Below, piece after piece: positions 63,254-64,000 of a DNA stretch of 64,000 nt (its first letter is position 1; every line of letters begins with the position of its first letter). The position numbers were made by a program, and so were the translations under genes. Below the pieces are notes generated by a model. The model searched no databases and was not told the origin of the DNA. It saw only the letters and a list, made by a program, of their open reading frames with translations. The DNA lies in assembly GCA_963702935.1 (NCBI GenBank), contig OY969772.1:2976001-3040000 (forward strand), read 5' to 3'. This stretch comes from DAOTWA01 sp963702935. Its GTDB lineage: Bacteria; Chloroflexota; Anaerolineae; Anaerolineales; Anaerolineaceae.

Positions 63254-64000
63254 TTGCTTTCTTTCCCGTAAAACTGATGTGGAGGCGATTGGACTGAGCT
63301 CTTCTCAGATGTAGTTCCAATTAATAGAGTTCCTGAGGAGGTAACCCGGAGAGTTCCTGCGCTCCGTGCAGCAGCAATTGCTTTAGCTTCGTCTTCTACA
63401 GTGGTCGGGAAATACTCGTCGTCATTTTCGTGATTGAAAACCTTCTGCCAGAGATCAACAGCATCGGCCTCTGTATCGCATTCCAGTGCTCGTTTTGCCC
63501 ATCCCAACGATTCGTTCACACGGCGCATGAACGTTTCAAACTCTGCCCTTTCCCAATTCCAAGCCACATTATTTTCAAGCATGGGGTCGGGAATTATTGG
63601 AACAGCGTTCTCCTCTGAAAAATATGGTGCATAGTTCTCATAGATGGTCCCCAACAGGTTGGTAAAAATTTCGGCGTAGGACATCCCCCCAAACTCAATT
63701 TGTCCATCTCTGATTGATCTAATAGTCATACATTCGAGCCAATAGCTCTTTGGGCGCCTATAGATCATGCGCTCGTCGCGCCAATGTTTGAGCATCCTGA
63801 TTAGCGGTACAACCTTAGAGCTATTTTCATGGTTTATTACAGACAAAGATTTGCCATATCCAAGGGGATCGGTTTCAATCCACTTGCTCCAGTCCCAATC
63901 AGGTACCCATAAAGGATTATCCAGTCCGTCCAATGCAACAACAGGGACGATATCTAATTCAAATGTCTCGTCAATCTGATCAATATCGTTTGAGAGGGTA
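63250..64000 (-). CDS. CD-NTase (SMODS nucleotidyltransferase), C-terminal part, cut by window end
   Basis: The frame is open to the last base. From the edge it reads 'TLSNDIDQIDETFELDIVPVVALDGLDNPLWVPDWDWSKWIETDPLGY', with the third catalytic Asp in 'ELDIVPV'. The helical core follows ('VVPLIRMLKHWRDER', 'KSYWLECMTIRS', 'YENYAPYF', 'PDPMLENNVAWNWERAEFETFMRRVNESLGWAKRAL'). The N-terminal GS-DxD part is outside. It makes the cyclic oligonucleotide that activates the SAVED/TIR effector. The final glycine/serine-rich tail could be the target for the E2-like protein (inference). Confidence 0.9.
   Translation of the reverse strand, partial: TLSNDIDQIDETFELDIVPVVALDGLDNPLWVPDWDWSKWIETDPLGYGKSLSVINHENSSKVVPLIRMLKHWRDERMIYRRPKSYWLECMTIRSIRDGQIEFGGMSYAEIFTNLLGTIYENYAPYFSEENAVPIIPDPMLENNVAWNWERAEFETFMRRVNESLGWAKRALECDTEADAVDLWQKVFNHENDDEYFPTTVEDEAKAIAAARSAGTLRVTSSGTLLIGTTSEKSSVQSPPHQFYGKESN

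Overview
The window looks like chromosome from a GC-rich member of the Chloroflexota, most likely Anaerolineae. This is inferred from gene content and protein style (DUF2089/SHOCT pair, long-type Asd, ThrRS without a TGS domain, many intergenic palindromic repeats); no rRNA is present to prove it. Most of the DNA is housekeeping in mixed orientation with short operons. GC content drops visibly (by eye) in the last 2.4 kb.

Layout. 1-6.7 kb: DUF2087 tail, DUF711 protein, SpoU methylase, macro-domain protein, the infC-rpmI-rplT operon (infC with an apparent ATC start), thrS behind a T-box leader, and tRNA-Val. 6.7-15.4 kb: radical SAM/HhH protein, DUF6504, DUF2089 and SHOCT proteins, MFS exporter, GT39-like membrane protein, CDF metal exporter, esterase, HAD hydrolase. 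15.6-16.8 kb: a complete insertion sequence with a 6-bp target duplication. 17-24.6 kb: sensor kinase, UgpQ, DUF488, lysC-asd, RNase P RNA with a 3 x 51-bp hairpin array at its 3' end, rpsT. 24.7-33.9 kb: ABC exporter, argS, cyclic-2,3-DPG synthetase-like GTPase, obgE, nadD, MFS. 33.9-40.2 kb: C45 peptidase, an ECF sigma / anti-sigma / bactofilin-like / LiaF-like operon, galT, deoxynucleoside kinase. 40.3-48.4 kb: repeat island, three-gene ABC exporter, DmpA peptidase, lipoprotein, DHA2 exporter, small proteins. 48.5-55.4 kb: sensor kinase and response regulator, then a Tat-exported flavoprotein with two pentahaem cytochromes c. 55.9-59.1 kb: HigA with a broken HigB, two paralogous secreted proteins, and an ISKra4-type IS with an 8-bp target duplication. 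59.2-61.7 kb: ABC exporter flanked by palindromic repeats. 61.65-64 kb: an anti-phage CBASS operon (CD-NTase, E2-like protein, TIR, SAVED), cut by the window end.

Two points matter for a reader. First, at least 17 genes or gene positions carry single-base frameshifts, nearly all equivalent to one inserted base and many in essential genes (four in thrS; also rpsT and lysC). Sequencing or consensus error is the simplest explanation, so a frameshift here should not be read as gene death. Second, the most interesting material is the CBASS operon, in which TIR and SAVED, normally one protein, lie in two frames overlapping by 7 nt; the two related families of 130-160 bp MITE-like palindromic elements; and the rnpB-tail repeat array.
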